Assembly: GCA_023091735.1 (NCBI GenBank)
Contig: JALKBU010001199.1
Location: 1-14,873, forward strand
Direction of reading: 5' to 3'
From: Trichomonas tenax
Lineage: Eukaryota; Parabasalia; Trichomonadida; Trichomonadidae
Length of the DNA stretch: 14,873 nucleotides
In this document: one piece after another, positions 1-5,833 of the stretch
Layout of the letters: every line of letters starts with the position of its first letter
Position numbering within the stretch: position 1 is the stretch's first letter
Program-made: the position numbers and the translations under genes
The notes under the pieces: generated by a model
What the model was told of the DNA's origin: nothing
The model's input: the letters and a program-made list of their open reading frames with translations, nothing else
Databases searched by the model: none

Positions 1-17
1 AATTTTTCTAATTTCCA

Positions 18-258
18 AATAAATTTCTCTCATAACCACTAAAATTATTTTTCAAAATTTCCTTACCCATTTTCTTTTCGCTTTCTTTTCTTAGTTAGTT
101 AGTTAGTTAGTTAGTTTGTCATAAATTTTTTCAAAACTGAATAAATTTCTCTCATAACCACTAAAATTATTTTTCAAATTTCTGACTTCATAAATTCCTT
201 TCGCTTTCTTTTCTTAGTTAGTTAGTTAGTTAGTTTGTCATAAATTTTTTCAAAACTG
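18..258. repeat. Tandem duplication of a ~120-bp AT-rich unit with (TTAG)n arrays
   Basis: Two adjacent copies (about 18-139 and 140-258) each begin AATAAATTTCTCTCATAACC, continue through ACTAAAATTATTTTTCAAA and TTTCGCTTTCTTTTC, then a (TTAG)n run (six units at 91-114, five at 214-233), and end in TTTGTCATAAATTTTTTCAA. A third copy starts at about 259 but diverges after AATAAATTT. The copies differ by small indels and by the TTAG number, which suggests a minisatellite with an embedded tetranucleotide repeat. No coding potential is seen. Confidence 0.85.
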
Positions 259-291
259 AATAAATTTTATAAAGTCATTAGTTTTATTATA

Positions 292-370
292 AAAATTAAC
301 GTTAGTTTTGTAAAGTAATTCAAAAAATTTATTTTCTATATGGGGGGGGGAACTAACTTGTAAAACTAAC
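292..370. repeat. Inverted repeats around a G9 run
   Basis: GTTAGTTTT at 301-309 is matched in inverse by AAAACTAAC at 362-370. Between them lies a run of nine G (342-350), striking in such AT-rich DNA. The stretch 292-309 (AAAATTAACGTTAGTTTT) differs by one base from the core of the palindrome at 7147-7172. No gene is supported here. Confidence 0.5.
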
Positions 371-393
371 TCTATCATGTAACCTCTCAATTT

Positions 394-440
394 TAACATT
401 GCGGAATGTGGTGGCGCAGACACCACAGTGCGCAATGTTA
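394..440. repeat. Long hairpin, 10 + 7 bp stem
   Basis: TAACATTGCG (394-403) pairs with CGCAATGTTA (431-440). After a 3x3 internal loop, TGTGGTG (407-413) pairs with CACCACA (421-427) around a 7-base loop. The stem is far longer than expected by chance and comparatively GC-rich. No tRNA features were found. Function unknown: it may be a MITE core or a structured transcript end. Confidence 0.75.
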
Positions 441-1041
441 ATAACTAACTTCTGTTTTTGTAAGCTCTTTTATTTCCTAATTTCATATTCCAGAATGTCT
501 CTATCATCTTCTCAAGGCTCTTCGAGCCCAAGCCCCCTTGGGAGCTATTTCCCATTGCCTTTAAATTATAACGTTATAAATAATGAAACAAACGAAGGAT
601 TTCAATTCTTATGACAAAAAGAATTGAATTTATGTTTATTTTTGAATGTCAGATGTGGTTCCATGTTCCATGCTCAGCTCCAGGCTTGGTTCCATGTTCG
701 ATTATGTGAAAAATTATGGTTTTCAGTGATTTTCGTTGATTTTTCATGAAAAACAACGTATTTTACCTCGTTTTTTGAGTAAATTTCACTATTTTCAGTT
801 ATGGTTCCATGTAAACATTTTTTAAAGAAAATTTTTTTCAGCTTTTAGGTTCAGATCTGAAAACCATTAAATTCAAGCGTTCACGTTGAAAATCATGAAG
901 TGCAAAAGCTAAACCAAAATTAATACTAAAATAAAATGGAATTTAAAACCAACCTGGAACCTGCCACCCTGGAACCATCGATATATAGAGGATATAGAAA
1001 AACATCGACATCAAAAATAAATGTCGAAATGAGTGTATAAA
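441..1041. other. Non-coding, hairpin-rich stretch left of the viral-like block
   Basis: There is no convincing gene. Perfect small hairpins are GGCTC/GAGCC at 516-528, TTCAATTCTT/AAGAATTGAA at 601-628, a 14-base palindrome at 740-753 flanked by CGTTG (734-738) and CAACG (754-758), and TCGACAT/ATGTCGA at 1005-1027. The open frame at 399-614 lacks recognisable protein character and overlaps the hairpin at 394-440, so it is not called. Confidence 0.6.
656..977. repeat. Possible MITE-like pair of imperfect terminal inverted repeats
   Basis: TGGTTCCA (656-663) is matched in inverse by TGGAACCA (970-977), and CCAGGCTTGGTT (680-691) by AACCAACCTGG (947-957) with a one-base gap. Further GGTTCCATG copies occur at 689-697 and near 804. 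The pairs are nested in the right order for an inverted-repeat element of about 320 bp, but the spacing is imperfect and no target-site duplication is clear. Confidence 0.3.
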
Positions 1042-1079
1042 TATATTTAGGTGAGATCTCACCTCCTCACCTAAATATA
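1042..1079. terminator. Switchable hairpin at the 3' end of the KilA-N/GIY-YIG gene; left direct repeat
   Basis: TATATTTAGGTGAG (1042-1055) pairs perfectly with CTCACCTAAATATA (1066-1079). Nested inside, GGTGAGATCTCACC (1050-1063) is a perfect 14-bp palindrome, so the GGTGAG arm has two possible partners. The minus-strand stop codon (1071-1073) lies in the 3' arm. Similar structures occur at 6132-6166 and 7241-7287. A role in transcript termination or 3' processing is inferred from position only. Confidence 0.6.
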
Positions 1080-1093
1080 CTTTTCAGATATTA
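1050..1093 (+). repeat. Left copy of the ~45-bp direct repeat bracketing the block
   Basis: This 44-bp stretch matches 7264-7309 in the same orientation, differing at two bases and by a 2-base indel near its right end. Here the right-hand part is the last codons of the KilA-N/GIY-YIG gene, read on the minus strand. The partner copy ends at the host membrane-protein remnant. Confidence 0.75.
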
Positions 1094-1685
1094 TTTGAAT
1101 TAAATCCTTAGCTCTTTCGATATCATTAATTTCAAATGTTTCATTTCCATTAACGGGTTCACCAAATTGTCTCATAAATCTTATTATTAATTCACTTTCA
1201 GCGGTGAACATATCATTTACAAAATTGCAATAAATAATTTTTACATTTGATTTGTACCTCTGATTTATATTAAATGTTCTTCCAATCTTATAAATATTTG
1301 TTCCGAAATACTTTGGTTTTTGAACAATATAAATTAATCCTTGAGTCTGTCTTTTCCCGTCAAATGTTCCTGTTTGAAGAAATTGAAATCCAATAACAGG
1401 ATCAATCCAGTTTAATACAATAGGCATAAGACTTTTATCGATAAAATAACTTCTATTCCTGTTATACGCTTTATAACAAATACTTTCGGGAAATGATGTT
1501 AATATTTTTTGTGTCACAGCTATCTTAATCCAGTCGACACCTCTCTTATTAAAAGGAGTTACAATATCAACAAGAGCATATTTATTAATATTCTTCGAGT
1601 AAGCCACGTTTATATTTCCAATACGAACAATTGAAAGATCAGAATCAATTTTCTCAACAATGTCAAAATTCATATTTTTCATCAT
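1071..1685 (-). CDS. Putative KilA-N-like plus GIY-YIG (T5orf172-like) protein
   Basis: A 204-residue protein with an ATG at 1685 and TAG at 1073-1071. Residues about 117-178 carry the GIY-YIG-like signature of the T5orf172/MUG113 group: LIYIV at 117-121, YKIGR at 132-136, Arg143, then AESELIIRFMRQFG with Glu163/Glu165. Residues about 17-100 resemble a KilA-N domain: a region with DWIKIAVTQKIL, then SLMPIVLNWIDPVIGFQF, the usual 'WxxP-f' end. KilA-N joined to GIY-YIG-type domains is known from large DNA viruses and phages, where such proteins are thought to bind or nick DNA. An AT-rich promoter motif lies 10 bp upstream (1695-1708) and a hairpin overlaps the stop. The gene appears intact. GIY-YIG is the firmer half of the call. 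Confidence 0.65.
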   Translation of the reverse strand: MMKNMNFDIVEKIDSDLSIVRIGNINVAYSKNINKYALVDIVTPFNKRGVDWIKIAVTQKILTSFPESICYKAYNRNRSYFIDKSLMPIVLNWIDPVIGFQFLQTGTFDGKRQTQGLIYIVQKPKYFGTNIYKIGRTFNINQRYKSNVKIIYCNFVNDMFTAESELIIRFMRQFGEPVNGNETFEINDIERAKDLIQIISEKYI

Positions 1686-1693
1686 TTATATAT

Positions 1694-1852
1694 AAATAAA
1701 AAATTATTTTTTCGAAAAAATAAAACTAAGTTAATTTTAAAAATAATTTTATTTTTTAATTTGTAAGTAAAGAATGACATCAGCAACTAAATACTTCTCC
1801 GTTAATACATTTGCGAAAATAATCAAGAAAAAATTCCCAGAAGCAAAAAGAT
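1694..1852 (+). repeat. Upstream copy of a duplicated divergent promoter plus gene 5' end
   Basis: This segment repeats 2041-2198. From the ATG at 1774 to 1852 it is identical to 2120-2198, with no gaps (offset 346). The AT-rich promoter part has a few indels and substitutions. The copy carries the first 26 codons of the 2120-2575 gene, then runs into unrelated sequence and stops after 45 codons in total. It replaces the natural 3' end of the minus-strand GIY-YIG gene at 1749-2030. Confidence 0.9.
1695..1708 (-). promoter_or_regulatory. AT-rich promoter motif of the KilA-N/GIY-YIG gene
   Basis: AATAAAAAATTATT on the plus strand (AATAATTTTTTATT in the direction of the gene), ending 10 bp before the ATG at 1685. 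The same motif at the same spacing precedes the genes starting at 2030, 5288 and 5780. Confidence 0.5.
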
Positions 1853-2030
1853 GCAATAATACCTTTTCAACATATTTATCATCAATGACAGGAATTACTG
1901 CGATAGTTTGAAAATGTTCACTGTACTCTTTTCTTTTTTCTTCAAAGTCATCAGTTCTTCCAATTTTCACGACTGCATTGTCAACTTCGTTAATGTCACA
2001 CAGTAACATATAGATCCATTTTACCTCCAT
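1749..2030 (-). pseudogene. Truncated second GIY-YIG (T5orf172-like) protein
   Basis: The 93-residue reading frame starts at the ATG at 2030, 11 bp from a promoter motif at 2041-2054. Residues 5-60 look like a GIY-YIG-like domain: WIYMLL at 5-10, VKIGRT at 21-26, Arg33, and a helix with Glu55 (YVEKVLLH). Residues from 61 on are antisense of the duplicated promoter/gene segment, so the original C-terminus is gone and the last ~33 residues are accidental. There is no KilA-N-like part, so this is a different protein from the 1071-1685 product and not a recent copy of it. It may still make a small GIY-YIG-only protein, but a natural helix and strand end is missing. Confidence 0.55.
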
Positions 2031-2040
2031 TTTTATATTT

Positions 2041-2054
2041 AATAAAAAATTATT
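2041..2054 (-). promoter_or_regulatory. AT-rich promoter motif of the truncated GIY-YIG gene
   Basis: AATAAAAAATTATT, identical to 1695-1708, placed 11 bp before the ATG at 2030. It belongs to the duplicated segment and lies between divergent genes. Confidence 0.5.
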
Positions 2055-2119
2055 TTTTGAAAAAATAAAACTAAGTTAATTTTAAAATAATTTTATTTTT
2101 TTTAATTTGTAAGTAAAGA

Positions 2120-2575
2120 ATGACATCAGCAACTAAATACTTCTCCGTTAATACATTTGCGAAAATAATCAAGAAAAAATTCCCAGAAGCAAAAAGATTA
2201 GTTATAGCATTATCGAGGAACATTAACCAAAATAAATATGGTTATTCATGCTTACCATTATGTTTTATCATTAATGGTAAGAAGTATTTAAACAAAACTA
2301 TGGCTATGCTCTTTAAAACTAATTATATTAGAATTAATCTTAAAAGTTCATTCTCACAAATGATTAACACATCGAAACAGCAGTTCTTCGCTATTGATTG
2401 TGATTTAAAAAAGAAATTAGAATATATTAATCAAGAATATTTCAAATCAAAGCTCAACGTCATTCCTGATAAATTGAAGGATAAAATAATTCCTGACATT
2501 GATGAAATTGATCTTGATATCATAGAAGAATCAGAGGATTCCGAAGAAATAGACATAGATGACGAGGCTATTTAA
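2120..2575 (+). CDS. Unknown 151-residue protein with acidic tail
   Basis: The ATG at 2120 follows a run TTTTTTTTAATTTGTAAGTAAAGA, and the frame stops with TAA at 2573-2575. No family is recognised. The N-terminal ~30 residues are basic (FAKIIKKKFPEAKR) and the middle is mixed, with several Cys and aromatic residues. The last ~30 residues are strongly acidic (EIDLDIIEESEDSEEIDIDD). It is divergent from the truncated GIY-YIG gene and shares the intergenic promoter region with it. A copy of its first 26 codons sits at 1774-1851. The next frame, a possible integrase stub, begins 25 bp downstream on the same strand. The clean frame, the duplicated promoter and the biased composition support a real gene. 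Confidence 0.65.
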   Translation: MTSATKYFSVNTFAKIIKKKFPEAKRLVIALSRNINQNKYGYSCLPLCFIINGKKYLNKTMAMLFKTNYIRINLKSSFSQMINTSKQQFFAIDCDLKKKLEYINQEYFKSKLNVIPDKLKDKIIPDIDEIDLDIIEESEDSEEIDIDDEAI

Positions 2576-2599
2576 TCATAAAATTTATTTTTGTATAAA

Positions 2600-2728
2600 A
2601 TGCTTGAAGAATTATTTAACAATTTCCGATGGAAAACATTTTCTAAATTCTATCCTATCGCTGCTGAACATGGTTTTTCAAAGCAAGACGTTCGACAATT
2701 TTTAAATAAACAACGATTCATGATTTGA
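2600..2728 (+). pseudogene. Possible N-terminal stub of a Maverick-type integrase
   Basis: A 42-residue frame starts at the ATG at 2600 after TTTATTTTTGTATAAA. It begins MLEELFNNFRWKTFSKFYPI and continues HGFSKQDVRQFLNKQ, a helical pattern that resembles, from general familiarity, the region ahead of the zinc finger in Polinton/Maverick retroviral-type integrases. The similarity is short and unverified. The frame ends exactly where the Y-shaped palindrome begins (2724). No zinc-finger residues or DDE catalytic core follow on either strand, so if the assignment is right the gene has lost everything but its start. Otherwise it is a small unknown gene. Confidence 0.3.
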
Positions 2729-3103
2729 ATACGGACTTTCAGTCCTGAGCTCCGAAGGAGCGTATTCAAAAAATGAGTGCATTAATTGAATTGGTTTATT
2801 ATCATTCACTAATACTTGAATATCACGTAAATTATCAAATTCTTCATTAATACTAATCACTAAATCCTTTAATAATATGCTGTCATCAAAAAATTTCCTG
2901 ACTCTTACAATGTCTTCTTTCAAGACTTCCCTTGATGATGGAGTTTTTGGATCTCTTAATATTCGTTCTTGCTTTACTTTAATTGTGAAATCTATAAAAC
3001 GAAATCCCTTCGTGATATATAAATTTGTGATCCCGACGATCTTATCATTCTGACTATTATTTAGAATAAACTCATTGGGTAGTTTGAAATGAAAACGATT
3101 CAT
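2702..3103 (-). CDS. Unknown 133-residue protein, possible minor virion component; 5' and 3' ends doubtful
   Basis: The frame starts at the ATG at 3103 and ends with TAA at 2704-2702. The beginning (MNRFHFKLPNEFILNN, then a strand-rich stretch to about residue 45) suggests a beta-rich protein, so a minor capsid or penton role is conceivable but unproven. The final residues are antisense of the putative integrase stub, and the C-terminal part runs through the Y-shaped palindrome at 2724-2770, so the natural end is probably lost. A promoter-like 19-mer overlaps a better-placed ATG at 3174, but that frame meets TAA at its fourth codon. The true start may therefore be broken, with 3103 a surviving internal Met. 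Confidence 0.45.
   Translation of the reverse strand: MNRFHFKLPNEFILNNSQNDKIVGITNLYITKGFRFIDFTIKVKQERILRDPKTPSSREVLKEDIVRVRKFFDDSILLKDLVISINEEFDNLRDIQVLVNDNKPIQLMHSFFEYAPSELRTESPYSNHESLFI
2724..2770. repeat. Y-shaped (three-way) perfect palindrome
   Basis: TTTGAATACG (2724-2733) pairs perfectly with CGTATTCAAA (2761-2770). Between them sit two complete mini-hairpins: GACT-TTC-AGTC (2734-2744) and CTCC-GAA-GGAG (2750-2760), separated by five bases. This gives a T or Y structure like the ends of some linear DNA replicons. It lies exactly where the putative integrase stub stops and the minus-strand gene at 2702-3103 loses its natural end. Confidence 0.8.
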
Positions 3104-3171
3104 TTTAAAGGATCACGACTCGCTCGTGTTGAATTAGAATTAAATAAGGCGTTCAATGGTATTTATCTCAT

Positions 3172-3190
3172 CATTTATATAAAAATAAAA
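3172..3190 (-). promoter_or_regulatory. Second-class promoter motif, copy 1
   Basis: TCATTTATATAAAAATAAA, identical to 7116-7134. On the minus strand it overlaps an ATG at 3174. The frame from that ATG stops after three codons, so the motif marks either a decayed gene start or a short leader frame upstream of the gene starting at 3103. Confidence 0.45.
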
Positions 3191-3198
3191 TAAAGTAT

Positions 3199-3345
3199 TT
3201 ATTCATCCTTGAGCTGTAACTTTAGATCCTTTATTTTGTTCTCTAATTTTATAATTTTCTGCTTTATTGCTTCTTGATCGAAGAGCCATATCCACCGCCA
3301 CCAGTCCCAATTATAACGAGAGAAGCAGATGTTAATCCTTATCAT
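3199..3345 (-). CDS. Possible 48-residue coiled-coil protein, or C-terminal fragment
   Basis: A minus-strand frame from an ATG at 3345 to TAA at 3201-3199. The last ~27 residues form a clear heptad pattern with charged flanks (IKQKIIKLENKIKDLKLQLK), typical of a coiled coil and unlikely in random AT-rich sequence. The first ~20 residues are tryptophan-rich and overlap the other strand's proline-rich reading. A neighbouring minus frame reads GTGGGGYGSS just upstream, so a frameshift inside a longer glycine-rich plus coiled-coil protein is possible. No promoter motif precedes it, so it may be a 3' remnant. Confidence 0.35.
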   Translation of the reverse strand: MIRINICFSRYNWDWWRWIWLFDQEAIKQKIIKLENKIKDLKLQLKDE

Positions 3346-3354
3346 AGCACGAGG

Positions 3355-3705
3355 ATGAATTATAAATCAGTTGATGAATTCCTCCTTTCATTATATCAGA
3401 ATATACTGCTTGATCAAGATAAGAAATTAATATGGAACTTAGTCTCTCACGATCAAATTTTATTACCGAAAGAAGATCTTGAAACACTTATTGCATTAAA
3501 AACGGGTCATAAATTCATTATTGATTTATTAGATCCTGAAACTTCATGCTGCCTTAAATATTCGCCATTTCTGAAAATATCACAGATAAGAGTGATTGAA
3601 CAAGAAGGAACAAGTGGAGTTGATTTTAAATATAAATATTTGAATCATTACATGGACATTTTCACTAAATATAAAATATGTTTGAAATATGTCCTTGTGA
3701 ACTAA
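3355..3705 (+). CDS. Unknown 116-residue protein, 5' end uncertain
   Basis: The first in-frame ATG is at 3355 and the stop is TAA at 3703-3705. The same frame is open upstream to 3247 but has no ATG, and reads a proline-rich PYPPPPVP stretch where the opposite strand also has a plausible frame. The product begins MNYKSVDEFLLSLYQNILL, is rich in Leu/Ile/Lys and contains SCCLKYSPF. No family is recognised. It converges on the capsid gene, with only a short palindrome (3704-3721) between their ends. It could be a complete small gene or the 3' part of a truncated one. Confidence 0.45.
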   Translation: MNYKSVDEFLLSLYQNILLDQDKKLIWNLVSHDQILLPKEDLETLIALKTGHKFIIDLLDPETSCCLKYSPFLKISQIRVIEQEGTSGVDFKYKYLNHYMDIFTKYKICLKYVLVN

Positions 3706-3721
3706 AAATAAATTTATTTTT
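3704..3721. terminator. Shared palindrome between convergent gene ends
   Basis: AAAAATAAATTTATTTTT is a perfect 18-bp palindrome overlapping the TAA of the plus-strand gene and touching the end of the minus-strand capsid frame. It carries TAAA on both strands, the polyadenylation-like signal known from trichomonads, so it could serve both transcripts. Confidence 0.5.
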
Positions 3722-4037
3722 ATTCAGCTTCGGGGGCTAAGTTGTAATCATCAATTCTAATATCTGGTGGTCCATTTGGTCTTGCTTGAATTGCAAAGCA
3801 GCAATGTTTCAAGAATCCAATTTGTGGCTTTTCCTTAAATGATGTGTCATCCTGCGATGTTGTAACAGTTAATTTATAAGTAATCGGTGAATTTGAAGCC
3901 TGTCCCTGTTGGAATGTAAAATCCGTTTCTGTTGGAAATCCCATTAAGAAATGAGTGGTATCATTGCTGACATAACCCTTGTCTTCATTCGCTAAAGTCG
4001 TTAATGACTTCATGACATCGACATTAAATCCTATCAT
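3720..4037 (-). pseudogene. C-terminal part of the putative capsid protein, after an in-frame UAG
   Basis: The frame runs 105 residues from an internal ATG at 4037 to TAA. It is exactly in phase with the capsid frame ending at 4077. The 13 codons between (4076-4038) are open, and the UAG at 4079-4077 is the only interruption. There is no promoter-like AT-rich motif before 4037, unlike the block's other genes. The piece has beta-rich features typical of a capsid end (FLMGFPTETDFTFQQG, then FLKHCCFAIQARPNGPPDIR). It is best read as the last ~118 residues of a ~520-residue capsid gene, cut by a nonsense change or reached by readthrough. Confidence 0.6.
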
Positions 4038-4076
4038 ATCATTATTAGTATTGCAGGCATTAGATACGATTTCGTA

Positions 4077-5288
4077 CTATGCTGGGCTATTTGTAGATTC
4101 AGGTTCTGATGGAATTGTACCATAAGCTCCCATAAATAGTTGCACATCATTAAATAGAGGATTCTCGAAATTCGTTAAGTATTCGGGTGTCTTTTGGAAT
4201 AAGAACCAGATCGAATTAACATTAATGGATGTATATTCTCTTGTAAATGTACATTTAGCATTTGATTTATTAGAAATTGTTCCATCCATGGGCATACAGT
4301 CCATCAACATAATTGGGAAACATAAAGCCTGATTTGTGTAATGCTCAACAAGTTCAGAATAAACGTTAGGATCTAATGAGAAGTTCTTGCCTAAAACATC
4401 ACAATCTGTAAATTGTGCCCTAACTTTTGTCAGCTTCTGCACTCCAGTTGTTATTGTAATAGCCTTTGTCGATGAATCCTGAGTCACTGATGTAATCAAT
4501 GTGAACTTTTGAGACCATGGAACGAAGTGATTCGTAAGTTTTGGATATTCAACTACTTTTGCAACATTATTAGGTGTGATTAAACAATCCTCGACAGAAA
4601 GAGTACATACATGCAAAGCATCACTTGTGAACTTAACTTTGATTTGAATGTTATCTGCAAAGTCAGGAATAAATCTTATCGCTTCGAATGGCAAGAATTT
4701 TCTAACAGGAAGCTTTAAAGGAATTTCGACATTGATTTCAGAATTAGCGGCTTTACCTCCACAATCAACGACTTGACCAGATCTGACAGTATTAACTCTC
4801 TTCCATACATCTGCATGTCTTGTTTTACTGAATACATCAACCTTTTTAACAGTTTCAGTTGTTCCACAATTTGAAATCATATATGCTTCAAATATTGCAT
4901 TATCAGTGGAATATACAGATCTAGTATTAGCGAGAGTTTGATAAGATCTTGCAAAATAGACTGTATCATTGCATCCGAGCCATAAAGCAGGATTATTAGT
5001 ATTTGGAATAGCTGAAGCAGCAACTGCTTTAGAAAGTTTATAAGTTCCTTTATAAGTAAATAGTAAATTAGTATTGTATAAATCAATCATATTTTCACCC
5101 TTAGGACTATTATTAAATGTTGTATAAGAGTTATCATTTATATCTTTCGGTGATGCTGGATCTTTTGACGGAACATATCTTCTATTAGTATCACCTACCT
5201 GAATGGCATTATCAATGATATCAAAGTAACTTATGATTTGATGATAATGCTCTGCTGGTGTAAATTCATTTAATTGCTCGTTCTCCAT
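4077..5288 (-). CDS. Putative double-jelly-roll major capsid protein, N-terminal 403 residues
   Basis: The ATG at 5288 lies 10 bp from a promoter motif (5298-5311), and the frame stops at UAG 4079-4077. The protein is beta-rich with few long helices. Residues about 187-220 (VEIPLKLPVRKFLPF, then IRFIPDFADNIQIKVKF) resemble the segment between the two jelly rolls of Polinton-type and related major capsid proteins, where polar residues precede an 'LPF' and a hydrophobic strand pair. It is the largest gene of the block. The usual length is about 500-600 residues, which the frame reaches if the following in-phase 118 codons are counted. It would form the hexons of an icosahedral virion. The family call is by pattern only; another beta-rich virion protein is possible. 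Confidence 0.5.
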   Translation of the reverse strand: MENEQLNEFTPAEHYHQIISYFDIIDNAIQVGDTNRRYVPSKDPASPKDINDNSYTTFNNSPKGENMIDLYNTNLLFTYKGTYKLSKAVAASAIPNTNNPALWLGCNDTVYFARSYQTLANTRSVYSTDNAIFEAYMISNCGTTETVKKVDVFSKTRHADVWKRVNTVRSGQVVDCGGKAANSEINVEIPLKLPVRKFLPFEAIRFIPDFADNIQIKVKFTSDALHVCTLSVEDCLITPNNVAKVVEYPKLTNHFVPWSQKFTLITSVTQDSSTKAITITTGVQKLTKVRAQFTDCDVLGKNFSLDPNVYSELVEHYTNQALCFPIMLMDCMPMDGTISNKSNAKCTFTREYTSINVNSIWFLFQKTPEYLTNFENPLFNDVQLFMGAYGTIPSEPESTNSPA

Positions 5289-5297
5289 TTATTAAGG

Positions 5298-5311
5298 AAT
5301 AAAAAATAATA
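5298..5311 (-). promoter_or_regulatory. AT-rich promoter motif of the capsid gene
   Basis: AATAAAAAATAATA on the plus strand, ending 10 bp before the ATG at 5288. It matches the motifs at 1695, 2041 and 5792 in sequence and spacing. It lies between the end of the upstream gene (5313) and the capsid start, so the two genes may be transcribed separately. Confidence 0.5.
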
Positions 5312-5312
5312 T

Positions 5313-5780
5313 TTAATGTAAAACTCTAACTCTTCTTCTTGATGGATTTCTTGGAGTAGCATTTATTTTTCCGGTTATGTTTGTATTTTGTGGTGTCTTC
5401 TCTACTTTTTCAGCTATGTTAGAAACGAATTGTTTGTTCTCTTCTGTTTCCTTTTGACGATCAACAGGATTTTTATTCATATCTTTCGATTCAGTACTGC
5501 GTTCAAGTACTTCAAGCATTTTTTCGAGAAGCTTCTTATTCGTCACTGATTTATAAACTGGAACAGTTGCGGGTTCATTATTTACTTCATTCTTTGTTTC
5601 ATTCTTTACTTCAGTTTTATCTTCATTCTTTGTTTCAATATTTGTTGTAGGTAATGGAACTTTTCGTTTTCTAACCTGAATGTTTCCGTTTTTGTCCTTC
5701 ATGACATAATATAATGGATGTTAGATTCCTTTTGCATCATTAATAATTATCGAGTTTCTTTCAGATCGACTCAAGCTCAT
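5313..5780 (-). pseudogene. Charged protein upstream of the capsid gene, broken by an in-frame UAA
   Basis: The best-placed start is the ATG at 5780, 12 bp from a promoter motif at 5792-5805. That frame reads 19 residues (MSLSRSERNSIIINDAKGI), meets UAA at 5723-5721, then stays open in the same phase through HPLYYV to an ATG at 5702 and on to the stop at 5313. The 129 residues from 5702 are intact. They are low-complexity and highly charged: repeats of KNE/TKNE near residues 22-43, a predicted helical middle (KLLEKMLEVLERS) and a basic end (RRRVRVLH). No family is recognised. Position just ahead of the capsid gene and the basic end would suit a scaffold or core protein, which is inference. 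Translation could also start at 5702. Confidence 0.55.
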
Positions 5781-5791
5781 ATTTAATTTGA

Positions 5792-5805
5792 ATTAAAAAA
5801 TAATA
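5792..5805 (-). promoter_or_regulatory. AT-rich promoter motif of the charged-protein gene
   Basis: ATTAAAAAATAATA, 12 bp before the ATG at 5780. It supports 5780 rather than 5702 as the original start. The region is also the divergent promoter for the plus-strand gene at 5834. Confidence 0.5.
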
Positions 5806-5833
5806 TTTTTAATTTTTTATCCCATAATAAATC

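Noticed and set aside
394..440. tRNA or other known structured RNA at the long hairpin.
   Set aside because: No cloverleaf, T-loop consensus or anticodon arm fits; it is a single interrupted stem.
399..614. Plus-strand 71-codon frame from an ATG at 399.
   Set aside because: It overlaps the long hairpin, has no recognisable domain or promoter, and its composition is not convincing.
4877..5086. Minus-strand open frame of 69 codons with a hydrophobic translation.
   Set aside because: It is an out-of-phase shadow inside the capsid gene, with no promoter motif.
5313..5723. A non-standard genetic code in which UAA/UAG encode glutamine, as in some diplomonads.
   Set aside because: Other genes in the window, including the hydrogenase and the lysine-rich gene, end normally at UAA or UAG, and read-through would run into promoter-like AT-rich DNA.
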